This document shows, piece after piece, positions 33,872 to 42,008 of a stretch of 64,000 nt of DNA. The DNA lies in the NCBI RefSeq assembly GCF_004402485.1, contig NZ_SOFG01000011.1, positions 857,457-921,456 on the forward strand, in the 5' to 3' direction. The stretch is from Cryobacterium algoricola (lineage in GTDB: Bacteria; Actinomycetota; Actinomycetes; Actinomycetales; Microbacteriaceae). Under the pieces are notes generated by a model. It saw only the letters and a list, made by a program, of their open reading frames with translations, was not told the DNA's origin and ran no database searches. The stretch's first letter is position 1. Every line of letters starts with the position of its first letter. The position numbers and the translations under genes were made by a program.

Positions 33872-34849
33872 AAACACGACCCCAAAACCCTCCCCGGATA
33901 CCCGCTCCTGGTCGCGGGCATCGGCTCTAACATCCCGGGGACAGCGCTCATCCGCACCGCGCGCCACATCTTCGAGAGCGTCGCCGAGCGCGGGCACCCC
34001 GCCGGCCGCGCCACCGGCGACCGCGGGTACCACGTCGCCGCCCTCCCCGAAGAGTTCCAGATGCCCCTCCGGATGCTCGGCTACACCGTCGTCACCGACT
34101 ACCTCGACCTCCAGCTTGGTCTCAAGGACGGCTATGCCGGTTCCATCCAGGGCGAAGGAGCGCTTTATTGCCCGTCGATGCCCGAAGGCCTCATCAACGC
34201 GACCGTCCTCTCCCGCGCGAAGGAAATCAACGCCGCCACCTGGCGAAAACGCATCGTCGAACGCCGCCAGTACATGCTGCGCCCCAAAGAGAAGCCCGAC
34301 GCCAAGGGACGCGTCCCGATGATGTGCCCCGCCCGCGGACCCGGCGCGACCGTCAGGTGCCCGCTCGTCGAGAACGGCTGCACAAAGGTCGACGACGCCC
34401 TGACGACCATCTACAACCCGCCTGCTAAGCCGGACAGAATCTGCACCAACGCCTCCTCGGTGAGCGTCCCACTCGACGCAGGAGCGAAGCTCGCCCAGCA
34501 CTACCAGTACGGCAGCAACGAGTGGCAGGAAATCTACTCCCACGACCGCAACACCATCGAAGGCGCCAACGGCTTCCTCAAAGACAGCTCCCACGAAGCC
34601 ATCGGCGACTCCAGCCGGCGACGCGTCCGCGGCTCCACCGCCCAGTACCTGCTCGTGAGCATCCTCGTCGTCGCCGGCAACCTCCGGAAGCTGCAGAAGT
34701 TCCGCGACGACATGCTTCGGCCAGAGACCGACGACGAACGCGCCGACCGCAAGGCACGCAAGCTCCTGCTCCGGAAGACGCGCAAGAACCGCAAGGACAA
34801 GCGCGTCGCCGCCTGGGACGACTTCCAGACGTCGCCAGCCAAAACCTAG
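33872..34849 (+). pseudogene. Transposase-like gene, 5'-truncated
   Basis: An open frame of about 325 codons without a proper start; ATG 34061 is only an internal codon. Upstream residues AGIGSNIPGTALIRTARHIF and TGDRGYHVAALPEEFQMPL are in frame back to 33872. The protein resembles a DDE-transposase-like family common in Actinobacteria (GDRGY, DYLDLQLG, ERRQYMLRPK, RNTIEGANGFLKD, RRRVRG). It lost its 5' end at the junction with the amidase gene. The last 47 codons recur, diverged, at 43505-43645. Confidence 0.6.
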
Positions 34850-35205
34850 GCCTGGCCCGGGTCCACCGACACTTTCACTCGCACTACACGGCGCTCCAGC
34901 ACGCTCGAAAACACCACTTCGAGTCCGCTGGGGCGCTTTTTCATGCCCGGAAGAGGCGTCCCAACGGAGTCGGCCTCGCGGAGAGACAACGTAAGCGCCG
35001 AGAATGACGAAAGGCCCCCGATTTCTCGGGGGCCTTTCTTGTCCGAACCGGGTTTCGCAAATAGATTCAACCTATTTGGCAATCAACCCACTGTGGGTTG
35101 ATTGCCTTTCTCAAAGACCTCCATGCAGCCCTTACGCCCCGGGGGCGCTTTCGGACCGTGTTCACGCGGATCCTCCGCCGGTTTGCCGAAAATCCTCCAC
35201 TTTCG
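34850..35205. repeat. Central cassette junction: right end plus left end
   Basis: No gene. 34850-35037 is related to 43646-43840 (right-end sequence and terminator hairpin at 35009-35036). 35080-35205 is related to 31748-31875 (left-end palindrome and flank). The 40 bases between differ from the outer copies. This is what a junction between two tandem elements should look like. 35206-35352 holds nothing recognisable. Confidence 0.65.
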
Positions 35206-35352
35206 CGGCCCAGACCCGCGACTCGGCCGACGTCCCTCGAACTGGGGTTGACCGCGCCGAGTTCAGAACGCGCCCCCGTCGATACTCTGGCAGCGGGGGT
35301 CGTGCGACATTGCAGCTTCCTTGGAATGCGCCCGCAGAGTGGGGAAATACAC

Positions 35353-35745
35353 GTGAACTTGGGTCAGGCAGTTTCCACAGTGTTCAAGAAGTACGCCCAG
35401 TTTCACGGCGTCGCCAGTCGATCCGAGTACTGGTGGTGGACTCTCTTCGCTACGGTCGTCGGATACTCCATCGTCGGACTCGACATGGCAATCAACGGAC
35501 GAAGCACCAACTTCCCGCTCGTTTGGTCACTAGGTACCCTCCTCCCCTCACTTGCCGTGACCGTCCGCCGATTTCGAGATGCTGGCTACGGATGGGCCTC
35601 CCTCTTTCTCGCACTGCTCCCCGTCCTCGGGGCAATCATCATCATTGTCATGCTCTGCCAACCGAGCGAAACCAAAGCGCCCGCTGACTCAGCACCGGAC
35701 TCTGCGACCCCCGATGACCTTCTGGCGCCACCGCATTCGGTCTGA
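35353..35745 (+). CDS. DUF805-family small membrane protein
   Basis: 130 residues from GTG 35353 (GGGG eight bases upstream). Motifs FKKYAQFHGVASRSEYWWW, TLLPSLAVTVRRFRDAG and a final helix LFLALLPVLGAIIIIVMLC are typical of DUF805 inner-membrane proteins, whose role is unknown. An upstream in-frame extension to 35098 runs through repeat sequence and is not credible. It is the only plus-strand gene in cassette 2 besides the transposase remnant. Confidence 0.75.
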   Translation: MNLGQAVSTVFKKYAQFHGVASRSEYWWWTLFATVVGYSIVGLDMAINGRSTNFPLVWSLGTLLPSLAVTVRRFRDAGYGWASLFLALLPVLGAIIIIVMLCQPSETKAPADSAPDSATPDDLLAPPHSV

Positions 35746-35868
35746 GCCAGCGCGACCTCGACGAGTTGTTCCACGCAGACGCTCAGCTCGGCTCCCTCGT
35801 CCGGCTCCGGCTCCGGCTCGTACAGTCACAGATCATGCCGAAGACCGTAAGGCACCGCCCGGTTTCGG

Positions 35869-36237
35869 TCACTCAAAGCCGATGAGGTCTTCGATGGCCT
35901 GGCGCAGCCAAGCGTAGAAGTCGGGGTACTCGCCCCGGTCTTCCCAACCTGGGGACGCGAAATCGTGAATCACGACAACGCGGTCTCCGCCACGGGCAAG
36001 GTCCCAGCAGGCCACGTCGTCGTTGTCCTGGCGCACCGCGAATGGGACGAGTTCCCGATCCGGGAACCGTCGCGCCACGCCCCTGTTGCGCTCGCGCAGC
36101 CGAGCACCGTCCAAGAGATGCCACGGTTCGAGATTGGTAAGCCCCAACTCCACCACCGTGACGAAGGAGGAGGGGTAAGAGAAGCCGGGCGGGAGGTCCT
36201 CCACCGGGAGGAGATCAGCCACTAGTTCCCTCTCCAT
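35869..36237 (-). CDS. SMI1/KNR4 (SUKH)-like immunity protein
   Basis: 122 residues. The C-terminal half LVPFAVRQDNDDVACWDL...VVVIHDFASPGWEDRGEY is typical of SUKH-type immunity proteins that neutralise polymorphic toxins. The N-terminus may have been replaced by recombination, because the ATG sits right where an unrelated immunity fragment (36240-36350) ends. Last gene of the immunity array. Confidence 0.6.
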   Translation of the reverse strand: MERELVADLLPVEDLPPGFSYPSSFVTVVELGLTNLEPWHLLDGARLRERNRGVARRFPDRELVPFAVRQDNDDVACWDLARGGDRVVVIHDFASPGWEDRGEYPDFYAWLRQAIEDLIGFE

Positions 36238-36239
36238 TT

Positions 36240-36350
36240 GCAGCCACCGAATCGTTCGAATAGGCCAGCAACCACGCCGTTCTCTGCCCGCCCATTCTCC
36301 AATGAGACTCGGTCTGAAACTTGGGGTGCTGTCAAGACGGATTCAAACAT
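36240..36350 (-). pseudogene. 5' fragment of immunity gene A, copy 3
   Basis: From ATG 36350 the frame reads MFESVLTAPQVSDRV and later LFERFGGC, matching the start of the gene at 39231 (MFEEFLTIFEITDRL...LFERFGGC). It breaks off at about 36240. Just upstream a different frame ends ESGGELHV with its TGA overlapping the ATG by the same pattern seen at 39224 and 37236. 36351-36519 holds only toxin-tail remnants. Confidence 0.45.
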
Positions 36351-36519
36351 GTAATTCGCCTCCAGATTCATCATCCGAACCAGTTCGTATCCGTCATCAG
36401 GATCACGCGGCGCGCCAAGGTCCGAAGCCGTGCCGAGCGCGCAGGCATCTCAATACCGACGGGTGACAAGAAGGACCTAGCGGGCACAGAAGCGCCTTCA
36501 TCCGCGTTCTGATTCGGCC

Positions 36520-36864
36520 TCACTTGGCGAGGGAAGCAGCGGCGACTTCGAATCCACGAGGAGTGAGCCTGAGCCATATCCATCCCCACCGCTCGATTTC
36601 CCCGAACTGAACCTCAGCTCGTATCCGTTCGGGCCAGCTTTCGGGTGGCCCATCCCAGGTAGCAAAGCCCACGTGCTCCCTGACGCTGCCCGCGTCCACC
36701 AAACCCTGACCAATTAGTGATGAAGCAGCCGACACAACTGTCCGCTCAATTTCTGCGTTGTCAGCAGTCGGATAGAGGAACCGGGCCCTTCCTTCGATGG
36801 AATCCAGGGGAACCCAATCGTCGAGACCTTCGGCGAGCACCCATGCTTCAAGCTCTGTGGTCAT
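36520..36864 (-). CDS. Immunity-like protein C
   Basis: 114 residues, clearly paralogous to the gene at 40984 (shared LDDWV, SLI/VxQGL-DAG, EHVGF, W-G-W-LxLT). ATG overlaps the stop of a toxin remnant (ends VKVHLP) as ATGA, the usual toxin-immunity arrangement. No named family recognised. Predicted to be cytoplasmic. Confidence 0.55.
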   Translation of the reverse strand: MTTELEAWVLAEGLDDWVPLDSIEGRARFLYPTADNAEIERTVVSAASSLIGQGLVDAGSVREHVGFATWDGPPESWPERIRAEVQFGEIERWGWIWLRLTPRGFEVAAASLAK

Positions 36865-37190
36865 GGAAGGTGAACCTTTACAGTCGTACCATCGGGCATT
36901 CGGACGTCAATCGTCTCGCCACCGGAAGCACTCGCGTCTCGGAACCCGACGCGGGTGCCGTCTTTGTGTAGCACCGCTCTCCCCGGATAGCCCGACTGAA
37001 CTGGGGTTCCTCCTCTGGCCAGTTCACTGTACACCTGCCGCATTTCCTCGGGGGTATCAACCTCCAGGTGAGGAGTAGTTCGTCCTGCTCGAAGTCCAGA
37101 CAAGACCTCAGAAACTGACCCTGTCGCCAGACCGCGTGATCCCGAACCCGTCTCGATAGCAACAGCATCGCCGCCGACTTCGACAGATTG
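36861..37190 (-). pseudogene. 3' end of polymorphic toxin C
   Basis: Open frame without a start, joined at about 37190 to a 5' immunity fragment in another frame. Its end has YPGRAVLHKDGTRVGFRD, SASGGETIDV and PDGTTVKVHLP, a pattern I associate with C-terminal nuclease tips of Rhs/CDI-type toxins. A related end (PDGVLLKVHQP) lies at 41340-41480, also directly before a paralogous immunity gene. Confidence 0.5.
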
Positions 37191-37243
37191 TCCGCAAGAA
37201 TTCGATCCGTGATGTCATACATCGTCAAGAAATCTTCAAACAC
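37190..37243 (-). pseudogene. 5' fragment of immunity gene A, copy 2
   Basis: GTG 37243 starts MFEDFLTMYDITDRILADN. The DNA from about 37190 to 37262, including the GGGAGG ribosome site, closely matches 39180-39250. The preceding frame ends QSGGSFSV, against QSGGSFGV at 39224, with the same eight-base overlap. Confidence 0.55.
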
Positions 37244-37338
37244 TGAAGCTACCTCCCGATTGAGATGTCAAGCACGCTGGTTCCGGCCGCTGGCCCTCGA
37301 AACTGGACGAGTTGTTGCACCCTGTGCGACCGCAGCCC

Positions 37339-37761
37339 TCAAGGCCAGAGGTCGACGTAGACCACGGTTAGCTGATCCCCAGCAACTGAAAAGGCGTGAC
37401 ACAGCTCGCTGAGGCGGAGGACGACCTCCAGACCTACGTGCGGCCTTTTCTCCAGCGTCGAGCGCAGCCCTTGGACTGTGACAACCAGCGGGAAGCTCCA
37501 ACTCTGACGGATCTCCTCAAAGGCATCCTCCATCGAATCCCAACTCGAGGCGCACCAATCAGGAAACGGAAGGCGGCTCTTCAACGCGTCGATCACGGCG
37601 CCTGTGCCATCGACACTCGCGATGTCAACCGTTACCCACGTCGCGCCAGCAGCGGTCACGAAGTCGCGAAGCTCTGAGAGTCGCACCTCGTTAACTAGAT
37701 ACGGCTCCGCCGGTCCCCCGACCAGCAACGGGCGAGGCAGATTGATCCACTGGGTCACCAT
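37339..37761 (-). CDS. Barstar-like RNase inhibitor 2
   Basis: 140 residues from ATG 37761. The barstar core is visible in LKSRLPFPDWCASSWDSMEDAF, EEIRQSW and the following strand FPLVVTVQGL. It overlaps the end of a barnase-like RNase remnant by seven bases. It would bind and block that guanyl-specific RNase in the cytoplasm. 37244-37338 holds the remnant tail of toxin A. Confidence 0.75.
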   Translation of the reverse strand: MVTQWINLPRPLLVGGPAEPYLVNEVRLSELRDFVTAAGATWVTVDIASVDGTGAVIDALKSRLPFPDWCASSWDSMEDAFEEIRQSWSFPLVVTVQGLRSTLEKRPHVGLEVVLRLSELCHAFSVAGDQLTVVYVDLWP

Positions 37762-38131
37762 GGCCACGACCGGAATGTCCCGTAGTGGTCAGGCGTGTAC
37801 CAAACCTCGCCCGAACCTCCGGTCACCACTCGTTCAGTGCCACGCGAACCCGTCCCCGGCCAGACATCACTCTCGCTGTAGTACCCCTGTGGCTGGGCCG
37901 GGAGCGCCCCACTCCTATTGCCGTATACCCCGGGCTTACCCGGTAAACCACCTTGGCGAACACCCGGCGGCGGGGTACCTGTCGACTGCATGGACTCAAC
38001 GATATCCCCGATCTGCCCCTGCAACGCTGACGCCTCGGTCTCGATAATTCCCTGCTTGCTGACGACAAATCGAGACGCGACCGACGCTTCAGCATCCGCC
38101 GCGCCCTCAGCTGCGCTCCCGCGCCAGGTCT
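37755..38131 (-). pseudogene. Barnase-like RNase toxin tip 2, 5'-truncated
   Basis: Open frame without a start. The RNase fold ends are clear: YGNRSGALP, YYSESDVWPG, GTERVVTGG and YTPDHYGTF, with the catalytic Glu (SESDV), Arg (TERVV) and His (PDHY) of the barnase/RNase N1 group all present. It starts at the break in the HEAT-type immunity gene at about 38110-38131. No toxin body is attached, so it is probably silent unless recombined onto an rhs gene. Confidence 0.65.
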
Positions 38132-38409
38132 AGTAGATCGAAGAACCGTTCGTCATCCCACAGGACCTCGAGCGCGTTGCCAATCGCCCAACGCAGACTC
38201 TGGCCTGCAGGACCTACTGGCTCTGGAATGGCCTTGAACTCGTCGACCAGAGGGCCCAGCGCCGCGTCACGCGCCCACGGCACTGACAGAGCGCGGACCA
38301 GCTCTTGCTTGCAGGTCACATCATCCGTGCTATCAAGCCAATGCAGAAGCACCGGCACAGCAGCTCGATACCGGAGACCAGACGTCCGCAACTCAGACAC
38401 GGACTTCAC
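38107..38409 (-). CDS. HEAT-like repeat immunity-type protein, probably 3'-truncated
   Basis: 100 residues from GTG 38409, which overlaps the preceding stop as GTGA. Helical repeats VPVLLHWLDSTDDVTCKQEL, VRALSVPWARDAALGPLVDEF and RWAIGNALEVLWDD match a HEAT-repeat family seen beside bacterial toxins, whose members as I recall continue past this end (LLDLARERS). The stop falls at the join with the RNase remnant. A longer frame to 38592 is not needed. Confidence 0.5.
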   Translation of the reverse strand: MKSVSELRTSGLRYRAAVPVLLHWLDSTDDVTCKQELVRALSVPWARDAALGPLVDEFKAIPEPVGPAGQSLRWAIGNALEVLWDDERFFDLLDLARERS

Positions 38410-38531
38410 GTTGAAACCGGCGACGCTGTACCGGCACCGAACAACGTGACCAGGACCGCGACGAGGGCGGCTAGGAGAAACCCCAGCGAGCCCCGGACCT
38501 GACCTACAAACCAGTGTCCACGCGCTTTCAC
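38406..38531 (-). CDS. 41-residue single-helix membrane peptide
   Basis: GTG 38531 overlaps the stop of the upstream gene as GTGA, and the TGA overlaps the next GTG in the same way. The peptide has a short basic start (VKARGHW), a strong hydrophobic helix (LGFLLAALVAVLVTLFGAG) and ends ASPVST. It could be a complete mini-gene or a fragment of a larger membrane immunity protein. Confidence 0.4.
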   Translation of the reverse strand: MKARGHWFVGQVRGSLGFLLAALVAVLVTLFGAGTASPVST

Positions 38532-38737
38532 AGGCGAGTGCGCGCTTCCGCCAAGAGCCATTCAATGGCAGCGAGCGGGACTGCCTGTTCACCGAAGATG
38601 GTTACGGTCCGTTCCTTCGTCTCGTCGTCTTCGAATACCTCGGCGACCTGCTCGCCACTGTCTTTGTCCAGTTCCAAAGCCATTCCGTCGCGGGAACCCA
38701 CCGCACTCGCGAGAATCAATCGGTAGCCAGGGATCAT
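38528..38737 (-). CDS. Small immunity-like protein B
   Basis: 69 acidic residues starting MIPGYRLILASAV. ATG overlaps the end of the toxin B remnant (FLEPR) as ATGA. No family recognised. Small size, acidity and position directly after a toxin tail argue for an antitoxin role. Confidence 0.5.
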   Translation of the reverse strand: MIPGYRLILASAVGSRDGMALELDKDSGEQVAEVFEDDETKERTVTIFGEQAVPLAAIEWLLAEARTRL

Positions 38738-39231
38738 CGTGGCTCCAGGAAGCCCATGAAGGAGCCGTCATTCCCGAATCGGACCCCACGACCATTGGAG
38801 TCCCAAATGTTTGTAACTCGGTCGAGCATCTCGGTCCGCCCACCAGTGTCACCCAATCCGAATTCGACGAGCTCCCCGTCGTGAAATTCCGAGAAAGGCG
38901 CGGGAATTTGCAGCATCTGCCCCGTCCCCGGCTCGAACATCACCACGCCGGGAGCCCCTCGGGAGCCCCGTTCAAAGTCCAGAGAGAACTGCCGGCCCAA
39001 CCAATCGAAGCCAAAGCAAAGCACTGTGCCTCTAAAGTCCGGGAAAGCCTCCCTCACGGAGTCTGATGCGGCCGCCGATGACTTGGCAGAGTGAATCCGA
39101 TAGATTCCTCCGTTGAAGCTGCACCCGCCAAATCTTTCAAAGAGGCCCTTTGCGCGGGAATCCCCACAACTCGTGTCGTCCGCAAGCAGTCGATCCGTGA
39201 TCTCGAAGATCGTCAAGAACTCTTCAAACAC
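38734..39231 (-). CDS. Mosaic gene: immunity A joined to the toxin B tail
   Basis: 165 residues from GTG 39231 (GGGAGG eight bases upstream). Residues 1 to about 120 look like a complete-start immunity protein (LFERFGGCSFNGGIYRIH, DFRGTVLCFGFDWLGRQF, VVMFEPGTGQMLQIP), reminiscent of GAD-like/Tdi1-type immunity proteins. The last 40 residues (VTNIWDSNGRGVRFGNDG, FMGFLEPR) look like the end of a polymorphic toxin and precede its own immunity gene. The join is probably an in-frame recombination. Whether the product is active is unknown. Confidence 0.5.
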   Translation of the reverse strand: MFEEFLTIFEITDRLLADDTSCGDSRAKGLFERFGGCSFNGGIYRIHSAKSSAAASDSVREAFPDFRGTVLCFGFDWLGRQFSLDFERGSRGAPGVVMFEPGTGQMLQIPAPFSEFHDGELVEFGLGDTGGRTEMLDRVTNIWDSNGRGVRFGNDGSFMGFLEPR

Positions 39232-39682
39232 CGAAGCTACCTCCCGATTGAAGTGGGAGCACAATACTTCCGGCGTCCAGATCTTGAATCTGATAGTTGA
39301 CCTCGGCACCCACAAGCTCGAGAGACGGCGCGGCAGATGTCACCGTAATTCGACCGAAGTCCCCCTCTAGCACGTAGCCCTCGTCGCTCGCGTCGAGAGC
39401 GTCAATCGAGCCGTAGTCCGACTCGCCCGTTGCGTCAACCGCCGGCACCGCCCCTTGCCCTTTCCAATCCAGTGAGGAGACTGCGTCGAACCGGATAACC
39501 CCACGGCGATAGCAGTATTGCTCGCCAGTTTGAGGCGCTTCATAAGACGGGTGGGACTCCTGCAACACCAGATCCACGACGAATTCAAGGACGCCCGGCC
39601 GCGCAACGATGTCGAGAACCCAACTGTCTTCAAGGTAGAGCCCCGCAAATCCGGCGATGGTCCAATAGCCGCGCATCCCCAT
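39224..39682 (-). CDS. Immunity-like protein D fused to toxin A end
   Basis: 152 residues from ATG 39682, whose ATG overlaps the stop of a remnant (ending VPVVRDR) as TAATG. The body has RGYWTIAGFAGLYLEDSWVL, GEQYCYRRGVIRFDAV and EGDFGRITV, a conserved-looking but unnamed domain. The last 25 residues (to QSGGSFGV) match the toxin A end found at 37236, so the C-terminus is probably exchanged. Confidence 0.5.
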   Translation of the reverse strand: MGMRGYWTIAGFAGLYLEDSWVLDIVARPGVLEFVVDLVLQESHPSYEAPQTGEQYCYRRGVIRFDAVSSLDWKGQGAVPAVDATGESDYGSIDALDASDEGYVLEGDFGRITVTSAAPSLELVGAEVNYQIQDLDAGSIVLPLQSGGSFGV

Positions 39683-39788
39683 TACCGATCCCGCACGACC
39701 GGCACATTGTGGCATCGGACGCGACCAAGAAAGCCTCCCCTGCAACCCAGCCGAGCAGGCTGAGCTGAACTGCGAAAAGCAAGGACTC

Positions 39789-40334
39789 TCACAGGTGGCC
39801 TCGTTCGTTGTGACGCGCCAGGGCGGGCTGGGATCCTCGAGCCCGATACTGGGCGGACTTGCGACTCACGAAATCCTCCCACCTCTGCTCTATAGCGCCA
39901 TACCCGCCCGCCGCACCCTGAGGCCGGGGCATGAAACGGACCAGTCCTTCAATCTCCTCCGGGTAGTTAAAGTCCGCGTACAGCATCTCGACCACCTGAA
40001 GCGGCTCCAAATACTCTGAGCAGTGCTCGCACACCCACGCAAGAGCCAGAAACAGCCACACTTCGCCAGGGTCCTGTTCATCGACGGAGGACCGAGCGAG
40101 ATCCTCCACGAGCGCAGGCACCCGGCCGAGGTCGTCGGACAACAGGAACGCGAGTTCCTCCACCGCTGAAGGCAAGCTCGCGCCAGCCTCGAAGGTAGCC
40201 AAGGCCACGTCAACGACGGCTCGATCACTGAGCCACCCGTGACGGTAGCCATGAACTAACTCACCTGGCGTCACCAGAACCCGCGCCGTGACAAACTCCG
40301 CCGGGATCGCGAACTTCACCAAGTCATCGCTCAT
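39789..40334 (-). CDS. DUF2247-like immunity protein
   Basis: 181 residues from ATG 40334, which overlaps the stop of a toxin remnant (WRDGQRFTIKP) as ATGA. VEELAFLLSDDLGRVPALVEDL, VWLFLALAWVCEH, EYLEPLQVVEMLYADFNYPEEIEG and FMPRP are typical of DUF2247, a family found as immunity proteins in toxin loci. No strong ribosome site; expression would rely on coupling. Confidence 0.65.
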   Translation of the reverse strand: MSDDLVKFAIPAEFVTARVLVTPGELVHGYRHGWLSDRAVVDVALATFEAGASLPSAVEELAFLLSDDLGRVPALVEDLARSSVDEQDPGEVWLFLALAWVCEHCSEYLEPLQVVEMLYADFNYPEEIEGLVRFMPRPQGAAGGYGAIEQRWEDFVSRKSAQYRARGSQPALARHNERGHL

Positions 40335-40450
40335 GGCTTGATCGTAAACCGTTGACCGTCCCGCCACACAAGAATTAGATGCGTCAGATTTGCCACTCTC
40401 GACGAGCCTTAGGACGGAAACTGCCACGCACACACCCTGCCCAACTCCGT

Positions 40451-40873
40451 CTACCAGCCCAGCTGGCGACTCCGTTCCTCGGCCGCTCTCGATTGGATTT
40501 CGCCGAGTTTGGTCTCCAGGACCCCGTTATCTTTTTCGTCCAGCATCGTCAGGAACTCGCCCAGGTATCGAACCACCTCGTTCGCCTGCTCCTCGACATT
40601 CAACGCTTGTGGCGTCGCCCAAGTGCCATCGACGAGGGCCGCGCAAACCTGCGGAGAGAACCAGGACCCTCGAACCATTCCGAGCTCGATCCACCACCGC
40701 CCGCGGTCCTTCACGAAACGAATCCGCGCACGTCCTTTGAGTGCCCACTCCAGTACCCCGTCCCCGAAGGAGATGGGCTCTTGGACGTCCTCGGTGAGGA
40801 TGAAACCGTGCGCCTCCAGATGGCTGGCGAGATCATCGAGAGGGAGGGGCAAGTGGTCACGGATTGCGGTCAT
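40451..40873 (-). CDS. Immunity-like protein E
   Basis: 140 residues from ATG 40873 (AAGGA nine bases upstream; ATG overlaps a remnant stop as ATGA). Contains FGDGVLEWALKGRARIRFVK, DRGRWWIELGM and a helical acidic C-terminus. No family recognised with confidence. The preceding 36 codons, ending KKFFLRTRNL, look like the toxin remnant. Confidence 0.5.
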   Translation of the reverse strand: MTAIRDHLPLPLDDLASHLEAHGFILTEDVQEPISFGDGVLEWALKGRARIRFVKDRGRWWIELGMVRGSWFSPQVCAALVDGTWATPQALNVEEQANEVVRYLGEFLTMLDEKDNGVLETKLGEIQSRAAEERSRQLGW

Positions 40874-40983
40874 AAATTGCGAGTCCTTAGGAAGAACTTC
40901 TTGCCCATTGCTGGACACGCGGCAGACGCGTTTCCTTCTATTGTTGAGCACTCTTGCTCAAGGTCTGACCCTGCCCGACGTTT

Positions 40984-41340
40984 CTATGTAGCATCGCGCG
41001 TCGGAAGAAGCTCGGCAGCGACTTGTTCGCCAGCCTCGGTAAGCGTGAGCCAGATCCCCCACCCCCACGAATCAATATCACCGGATTCAATCTCGGCTCG
41101 TATCCGGTCTGACCAGCCTTCACGCGGCCCTTCCCAGGCTACAAAGCCCACGTGCTCCTGAACTGTGCCCGCATCCATGAGACCTTGGCTGACTAGCGAC
41201 GAGGCTACACTGGCGACCTGTTGTTCACGCTGTCCATCGTCGGCCGACGGAGCCATACGTCGAGTCCTGGCGTCGATGAACGCGAGGCCGACCCAATCGT
41301 CGAGACCTTCGATGAGAGTCCAGTTCTCCAATTCAGTCAT
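40984..41340 (-). CDS. Immunity-like protein C', paralogue of the 36520 gene
   Basis: 118 residues from ATG 41340, overlapping the toxin C' stop as TGATG (GTG 41343 is also possible). It shares GLDDWV, SSLVSQGLMDAGTVQEHVGF and WGWGIWLTLT with the gene at 36520. Both paralogues follow related toxin ends, which supports a matched toxin-immunity family duplicated in the array. Confidence 0.55.
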   Translation of the reverse strand: MTELENWTLIEGLDDWVGLAFIDARTRRMAPSADDGQREQQVASVASSLVSQGLMDAGTVQEHVGFVAWEGPREGWSDRIRAEIESGDIDSWGWGIWLTLTEAGEQVAAELLPTRDAT

Positions 41341-41480
41341 CACGGCTGGTGAACCTTCAACAGCACTCCATCAGGTACGAGATAGCCAATCGACAGACGC
41401 CCGGCCGGCCGGCCGCGAATTGTTGCCCCTGGTGTCGCCCCCTTCAAGCAGTTGATGCTTTTTCGGACGCGGGCAGTGTT
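41340..41480 (-). pseudogene. 3' end of toxin C'
   Basis: 46 codons open directly after the barstar 1 stop, ending RLSIGYLVPDGVLLKVHQP. It is related to the toxin C end at 36861 (TIDVRMPDGTTVKVHLP) and precedes a paralogous immunity gene. No start codon, no toxin body. Confidence 0.45.
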
Positions 41481-42008
41481 CTATCGGATCTCCAGTTCGC
41501 GAAACGGGTTAATCGGAAGAACTTCACGACATCGACGCATGATTGAATCGCTCGCAGGCGTCGACTCCTGGAATATAACGTGTAGCGGGGTCGGCGGCTG
41601 CTCACGATAGGGGTCGGCCTCCGAAGCGCCCCTTCCCCACAAGTCAATTGCCGACACGAGGCCTTCAATAGCGATCTTCAAATCTCTGATCGTCGAGCCT
41701 GACAGAAACTCTCCCGATTCGGTGATCACCACTACGAAGCCGCGCGTCGGAGGGAACCAATCGAGGTCAGTCATACATTCCCACCATGCGTCCCAGTTGC
41801 CACCGAAATAGTCAGGGAACTCCAGCGCGTTAGAGAATTCCCTCAGCAGCGCACTCTTTGTTCGACATTCAGATCCGCGAACGACACGAGCGAGGAAGCC
41901 TTCTCCTTCAAGCGATTTCACAATTGACATCGCTGACTCCTCGGCACCCTCGAAATGCCACATGTGACCGGGGTTGGACCTAAGGGCCAACTCAATCTCA
42001 GATTTCAT
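41481..42008 (-). CDS. Barstar-like RNase inhibitor 1
   Basis: 175 residues from ATG 42008, overlapping the rhs stop as ATGA. The core NALEFPDYFGGNWDAWWEC and MTDLDWFPP is the barstar signature, with the acidic patch that plugs the RNase active site. Directly behind the RNase-tipped Rhs gene, it is the cognate antidote. The N-terminal 50 residues add a domain often seen in such barstars. Confidence 0.85.
   Translation of the reverse strand: MKSEIELALRSNPGHMWHFEGAEESAMSIVKSLEGEGFLARVVRGSECRTKSALLREFSNALEFPDYFGGNWDAWWECMTDLDWFPPTRGFVVVITESGEFLSGSTIRDLKIAIEGLVSAIDLWGRGASEADPYREQPPTPLHVIFQESTPASDSIMRRCREVLPINPFRELEIR

Noticed and set aside
34061-34849. Intact 262-residue gene starting at ATG 34061
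   Set aside because: The homologous reading continues upstream of this ATG to 33872 without a start, so the ATG is internal to a truncated gene.
35098-35352. N-terminal extension of the DUF805 protein
   Set aside because: It is encoded by repeat sequence shared with 31770-31875 and does not resemble any DUF805 N-terminus.
38107-38592. 161-residue version of the HEAT-like protein
   Set aside because: The extra N-terminus overlaps two other frames and is unlike the family; GTG 38409 with GTGA coupling explains the start better.
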